Below, piece by piece: positions 60,314 to 64,000 of a stretch of DNA of 64,000 bases. The position numbers were made by a program, and so were the translations under genes. Position 1 is the stretch's first letter, and every line of letters begins with the position of its first letter. Origin of the DNA: Saccharospirillum sp. GTDB taxonomy: Bacteria; Pseudomonadota; Gammaproteobacteria; Pseudomonadales; Natronospirillaceae. The notes beneath the pieces are model-generated. The model was given only the letters and a program-made list of their open reading frames with translations, searched no databases and was not told where the DNA came from. Location of the stretch: contig JAIUML010000001.1 of NCBI GenBank assembly GCA_022565595.1, positions 124,001 through 188,000 of the forward strand, read 5' to 3'.

Positions 60314-61168
60314 CTATTCCTCAAATAGATTCCTGACAGGCAACAGATCGTCGTACTTTGCTGTCTGCTTTTGCGCCTTCGCTTGAAAGGATTGCATCAG
60401 ATCGGTGGCTCTGAACATGCCTGCTTGCCAAGTGGCCATATATTGCAAGCTATCCGCCACGCTGTGATCTCGGCTGTAGTTCAGCATTTCCTTGCAACCA
60501 GTTACCGCCAAGGGCGAGTTGGCGGCTATCTTCTCTGCCACTTTGAAGACGCCTTCCAACATCTCTGCTTCGGTGGCGAACACCTCGTTCACAAAGCCAA
60601 GCCGCAGCGCCTCCTGTGCACCGAACTTTCGGCCAGTGTAGGCAAGCTCACGCACGACCCCAGAGGGCATCAACTTTGGCAACCGCTGCAGAGTGCCGAC
60701 GTCGGCCGTCATACCCAACTCGGTCTCCTTGATCGCAAAATAGGCGTCTTCTGTGCAATAGCGACTGTCTGCTGCGCACACCAGGTCAAGCGCACCACCA
60801 ATACAGCCGCCCTGAACAGCAGCCAGCACCGGCACACGAACCGATTCGAGCGAGGTCAAGGTGGCTTGTAGTTGCAAAACAACACGGCGCAAATTCTCTG
60901 CCATACGGCTCTGATCGCCCCCCATCGGCACCGCTTTTGGGTCTGAAAAAACCGCCAGGTCCATACCCGCGGAGAAGTGTTTGCCCGTAGAAGAAATGAC
61001 AATGACGCGCGCATCTGTGAAACGCTCAATGCCTTCAATACAACGCGGTAATTCCAACCAGAATGTCTTGTTCATTGAGTTCAAGGCACCAGGCCGATTG
61101 AATTGCACATGCGCAATATGGTTGCTAACAGTGACCAAAAAGCTTTCAAATTGACCGACTTCAGACAT
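60314..61168 (-). CDS. enoyl-CoA hydratase/isomerase family, ECH1 (dienoyl-CoA isomerase)-like
   Basis: 284 residues from ATG 61168 (GGGAGGG upstream). Crotonase blocks: VISSTGKHFSAGMDLAVFSD and LAAVQGGCIGGALDLVCAAD. The active-site stretch FAIKETELGMTADVGTLQRL contains the Glu and Asp pattern of delta3,5-delta2,4-dienoyl-CoA isomerases (ECH1: KEVDVGLAADVG). Such isomerases help beta-oxidation of unsaturated fatty acids with odd-numbered double bonds. Stands alone, close to the convergent quinone-reductase remnant. Confidence 0.87.
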   Translation of the reverse strand: MSEVGQFESFLVTVSNHIAHVQFNRPGALNSMNKTFWLELPRCIEGIERFTDARVIVISSTGKHFSAGMDLAVFSDPKAVPMGGDQSRMAENLRRVVLQLQATLTSLESVRVPVLAAVQGGCIGGALDLVCAADSRYCTEDAYFAIKETELGMTADVGTLQRLPKLMPSGVVRELAYTGRKFGAQEALRLGFVNEVFATEAEMLEGVFKVAEKIAANSPLAVTGCKEMLNYSRDHSVADSLQYMATWQAGMFRATDLMQSFQAKAQKQTAKYDDLLPVRNLFEE

Positions 61169-61446
61169 GTTGTGTTTCCCTCCCAATGAATGGTGCAAGC
61201 CATGGACTGCATGGCCTGCAGTAGAGCCGTTGACGGATCCATCATAGGGCATCCAGGACAAACAGCCCACTAATTGGCGACGGGATAGTGGCGTGAAGGT
61301 CCGTTTTTCAGGTACCATTTTGTGCTTTGCTGTTGGTGATTGATGGATTGGTTAAGGTCTTGAAGTCATCGCCCGTTCAGCCGCATTGAATTTCCCCTCA
61401 TGAGAAATCCGGGCCAGGCTTGCCTGTCCATGCATTCGGAGTCCCC

Positions 61447-62088
61447 ATGCCTTTACCTGATTCCCAGTTGCCGAGTCGCGGTAATGCCTTTACCAGCCTG
61501 TCTGGCCGACTGATTTTATCCCTGTTTGGCTGGAAGGTTAGGGGCCCGTTGCCGAATGTGCCCAGGGCCGTATTGATTGGTGGCCCCCATACATCCAACT
61601 GGGATGGCGTAGTGACGCTGGCGGCGATGGCAATGTTACGGCTGGATGCCCGAGTAATGATCAAGGACAGCGCCTTTGTCGGGCCATTTGGCTCGTTATT
61701 GCGCTGGCTAGGCGCCATGCCCATTGACCGAAACAGTGCTCAGGATGTGGTTCAGCAAACGGTGGATCGTTTTAATGCCCACGAGCGGCTTATGATCATC
61801 GTGTCGCCAGAAGGAACCCGAAACGGAGCCAGCCAATGGAAGACCGGTTTTTGGCGCATCGCCAGCGGTGCGAGGGTGCCAATCATTGTTGCTACGGCCG
61901 ATCACCAAAAAAAGGAGATTGCTTTTCCGGGGCTGGTGATGCCCAGTGAAGACATGGACACAGACATGGTCCAGGTGCTCGAGTTTTACCGGGGTGTGGA
62001 ACCACGCCACCCGGAACGATTGTCAGAACCACTGGCAGCGATGCGCAGACAGCAGAGCGATGGCGACAGCGAGAACAGGGACCGCTAG
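61447..62088 (+). CDS. 1-acyl-sn-glycerol-3-phosphate acyltransferase family protein
   Basis: 213 residues from ATG 61447 (cGGAG upstream). PlsC motifs: GGPHTSNWDGVVTLAAMAML (HX4D, His-Thr-Ser-Asn-Trp-Asp), FGSLLRWLGAMPIDRNSAQ (motif III region), IIVSPEGTRNGASQWKTGFW (EGTR, motif II) and RVPIIVATAD. It belongs to the short, soluble or peripherally bound PlsC-like group. It would acylate lysophosphatidate or a similar acceptor at the inner membrane. No signal peptide. The C-terminal tail is polar and short. Confidence 0.85.
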   Translation: MPLPDSQLPSRGNAFTSLSGRLILSLFGWKVRGPLPNVPRAVLIGGPHTSNWDGVVTLAAMAMLRLDARVMIKDSAFVGPFGSLLRWLGAMPIDRNSAQDVVQQTVDRFNAHERLMIIVSPEGTRNGASQWKTGFWRIASGARVPIIVATADHQKKEIAFPGLVMPSEDMDTDMVQVLEFYRGVEPRHPERLSEPLAAMRRQQSDGDSENRDR

Positions 62089-62244
62089 CGCTAGTCCATA
62101 GGCGGACACCCACCTCTGTGTGCATGTCTATTGTTCATGCCCAATTGGCCGACCGGGTTTTTTCTTTGTACAGTTACCTGAATTCGATGACGGTGCACTG
62201 CAGCGCCCTCGCCTGTTTACATCCCTCAACACATGGGCTGAATC

Positions 62245-62718
62245 ATGTCTTCCATACCACGCGAGAACGTCCAGTCTTACCCCCGCCCGCCCGCGCTGGA
62301 GCCAGCGTCGCTGCCGATAACGATCTACCTTGGCGGTCTTCTAGTTGCCAAATCGAATCGCGCGTTGCGAGTACTGGAGACCCATCATGCGCCCACCTAC
62401 TACCTGCCAGCAGCAGACGTTAGCGCTATACTTCATTCAGCATCAGGCTCAAGTTTCTGCGAGTGGAAAGGTAAGGCACAGTATTTTGATGTTATTGCTG
62501 GGGACGTCATCGCCACTCGGGCGGCCTGGACCTACGAAAAACCGACCGATCGCTTTACACCCCTGGCCGGCTATATCGCTTTCTACGCTGGCAAGATGGA
62601 CGAGGCCTGGGTTGGGGATATGCGCGTCATTCCACAGCCGGGTGATTTTTATGGTGGCTGGGTAACGCCCAATCTGGACGGCCAGATCAAGGGTGCACCA
62701 GGAACGGGACATTGGTAA
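62245..62718 (+). CDS. DUF427 domain protein
   Basis: 157 residues: ITIYLGGLLVAKSNRALRVL, HAPTYYLPAADVSAILHSAS, SSFCEWKGKAQYFDVIAGDV, AWTYEKPTDRFTPLAGYIAF. The FCEWKGKAxYxD block and the length are DUF427 (unknown function, small beta-rich). No transmembrane part, monocistronic. Start at ATG 62245. Confidence 0.88.
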   Translation: MSSIPRENVQSYPRPPALEPASLPITIYLGGLLVAKSNRALRVLETHHAPTYYLPAADVSAILHSASGSSFCEWKGKAQYFDVIAGDVIATRAAWTYEKPTDRFTPLAGYIAFYAGKMDEAWVGDMRVIPQPGDFYGGWVTPNLDGQIKGAPGTGHW

Positions 62719-62814
62719 CTGCCTGCCTGACTGTCATCCAAAAAGAGCATCCTATCGTTTATGGAAGTCACCCGGGGAAAAAGTGGTTTTTCCTGGATCG
62801 CAAACAGGAAGACC

Positions 62815-63372
62815 ATGCGTATACTGATCCTTGTGACATTGGCCCTTGCAAGCCTTACGCCGGCCATTGCCTCTGATGCACCAGGCAATATAGCGATCGA
62901 GGAAATAGCCATGCAACCCGAACCCCAGTGGCGGTTTTTTACAGACCAGGTCATGGGAGGGCAGTCGACCGGGCAAGCAACCCTGGCGACAGATGCCGAT
63001 ACGCCCTATGTTCGTATGACGGGTCAGGTCAGTACGGCTAATCGCGGTGGTTTTATTCAGATACGGCTCGACCTGCCCGGCCCTGCGCCTGCAAACACCG
63101 AGGGCATCCGCTTGGTGGTGCGTGGCAACAATCAGCGCTACTTTGTGCACCTGCGAACTAGCGGCACAAGGTTGCCCTGGCAATATTACCAGGCAGGGTT
63201 CGAAGTCACAGAAAACTGGTCGGAAATACGGCTTCCGTTCGAGTCTTTTGTCGCCTCCGGTGCGCTACTGCGGAAAGTACCACGAGCCAGCAACCTCAAG
63301 TCGGCCGCTGTTGTTGCTTACGGGCGCGACCATGAGGCCCACATAGATGTTCAGGCGCTAGGCTTTTATTGA
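62815..63372 (+). CDS. CIA30 family protein (NADH:ubiquinone oxidoreductase assembly-factor-like)
   Basis: 185 residues from ATG 62815. An N-terminal signal peptide (MRILILVTLALASLTPAIAS) is followed by a beta-sandwich CIA30 domain: WRFFTDQVMGGQSTGQATLA, GFIQIRLDL, EGIRLVVRGNNQRYFVHLRT, WQYYQAGFEVTENWSEIRLP, FESF. CIA30 proteins bind carbohydrate-like ligands; in bacteria their job is unknown. AGGAAG before ATG 62815 decides this start over the upstream 62761. Confidence 0.85.
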   Translation: MRILILVTLALASLTPAIASDAPGNIAIEEIAMQPEPQWRFFTDQVMGGQSTGQATLATDADTPYVRMTGQVSTANRGGFIQIRLDLPGPAPANTEGIRLVVRGNNQRYFVHLRTSGTRLPWQYYQAGFEVTENWSEIRLPFESFVASGALLRKVPRASNLKSAAVVAYGRDHEAHIDVQALGFY

Positions 63373-63668
63373 GTGCCGATTGATGCTTTTTGCATTAGGT
63401 TGAAGTGCCCGTTCTAGCGGGTGAAGTTCAGTGTCTTGTTTATTCCTGCCAAGCCCTGTGCTCCAGTCTCGGAGTGCGAATCCCTTGTATCGCTTCATGG
63501 CCGCACAGAGAGCGGAGCGCCGCCACTGGGTTAGCCTATCTGGGTGATTGTGCCAGGAGAAGACTACCCATAGCATCGGGTGGTTGAATTCACGCATTGA
63601 CGCTCAGGGAGGCAGGCTCTTCCTAGGGGTCAAACGAATCACTTGACTAACAAGGAATCCTTTTGCTC

Positions 63669-64000
63669 ATGCTGGCAACCAAATCACACCCCTTTGTTCG
63701 CAGCAAGAACTGGCTCTCAGGCTGTACGATGTACCTTACCCTCATTGCGGCAGGTGGGCTTCTACTGGGTTGTGATTCTTCATCGGAGTCTGGCCTAAGC
63801 AGCCAGGATCAACAATTGCTTGATCGCCTTCAGGCGCCTGTCATAACGCACATGAACGCTCTAGGCTCTCCCGCTTACCCTGGCAGTCAGTTGGAGATCA
63901 GCGTTTCTGCCTACAGCCCTCTGGAAAGGAGCCTCAGTTATGAATGGTCCGTTCCCGATGAGTGGGATGTTCTGGATGAAAACTCTGATCGCATTACCGT
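63669..64000 (+). CDS. lipoprotein with PKD/Ig-like ectodomain, cut by window edge
   Basis: From ATG 63669 the frame encodes at least 110 residues. The signal peptide ends in lipobox LLLGC (LIAAGGLLLGCDSSSESGLS), and the mature part QLLDRLQAPVITHMNALG and then SYEWSVPDEWDVLDENSDRI has the YEWSVP pattern of a PKD or Ig-like fold. Lipoprotein on the outer membrane or cell surface. The 3' end lies outside the window. Confidence 0.75.
   Translation, partial: MLATKSHPFVRSKNWLSGCTMYLTLIAAGGLLLGCDSSSESGLSSQDQQLLDRLQAPVITHMNALGSPAYPGSQLEISVSAYSPLERSLSYEWSVPDEWDVLDENSDRIT

Overview
The window looks like a chromosomal segment of a free-living, probably marine, gammaproteobacterium. The signs are mtgA, lasT, the suhB / trmJ-cysE locus, csp, an rlmF remnant, a nosP-nahK pair, an ExeM-type secreted nuclease, many lipoproteins and a DMSP-demethylase-like gene. 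By eye the base composition is moderately GC-rich, except for an AT-richer patch around 31.0-33.5 kb. I cannot name the genus with confidence; an Oceanospirillales/Pseudomonadales-type lineage would fit. I saw no rRNA, tRNA, CRISPR array, phage module or intact insertion sequence.

Layout. 1-8.2 kb, minus strand: the 5' part of a tartrate/D-malate dehydrogenase gene, then mostly membrane proteins (DUF1304, a membrane-anchored glycerophosphodiesterase next to a membrane sulfatase/LtaS-like enzyme, DUF2254, a nucleoside-recognition protein with two tiny membrane proteins). 8.4-19.5 kb: a CvfB-like S1 protein, an alpha/beta-hydrolase-OsmC fusion, MFS transporter, diguanylate cyclase, large lipoprotein, orphan ParA, a 24-residue membrane peptide, TspO, and three gene remnants. 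19.5-24.8 kb: a one-direction cluster reading Lrp regulator, folD, dmdA-like, enoyl-CoA hydratase, acyl-CoA ligase; it suggests DMSP or related one-carbon/acyl metabolism with its own folate enzyme. 25-34.5 kb: lipoproteins, an unrecognised lipase-like/secreted-protein pair, mtgA, a GGDEF-EAL protein and an internally deleted rlmF, with two copies of a 47-bp repeat on either side of the last two.

34.5-48.8 kb: cold-shock protein, nosP-nahK (nitric-oxide/haem FIST sensor with hybrid kinase), LOG protein, lasT, exeM with an excellent CRP-type site upstream, an LpxH-like phosphatase, cysE-trmJ opposite a suhB that lacks two metal-binding aspartates, a patatin-like lipase and an RNase-J-like nuclease. 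Three long palindromic intergenic elements of one family lie at 37.8, 38.0 and 48.7 kb.

48.8-59.5 kb is the most interesting region: a sulfur (and perhaps inorganic-carbon) cluster. It holds a receiver-less sigma-54 activator, two SulP transporters, a DUF442 sulfurtransferase, an ETHE1-type persulfide dioxygenase, two YeeE/YedE half-transporters and an unrecognised protein with a CxDxR ... H/C pattern like beta-carbonic anhydrases. Two promoters in it share a layout: a GTTGCAAC palindrome centred exactly 68 bp upstream of a sigma-54-like -24 element. The cluster resembles the known bigR/blh and FisR-pdo persulfide-detoxification systems, but with a different arrangement and regulator.

59.7-64 kb: a quinone-reductase remnant, an ECH1-type isomerase, a lysophosphatidate-type acyltransferase, DUF427, CIA30 and the start of another lipoprotein.
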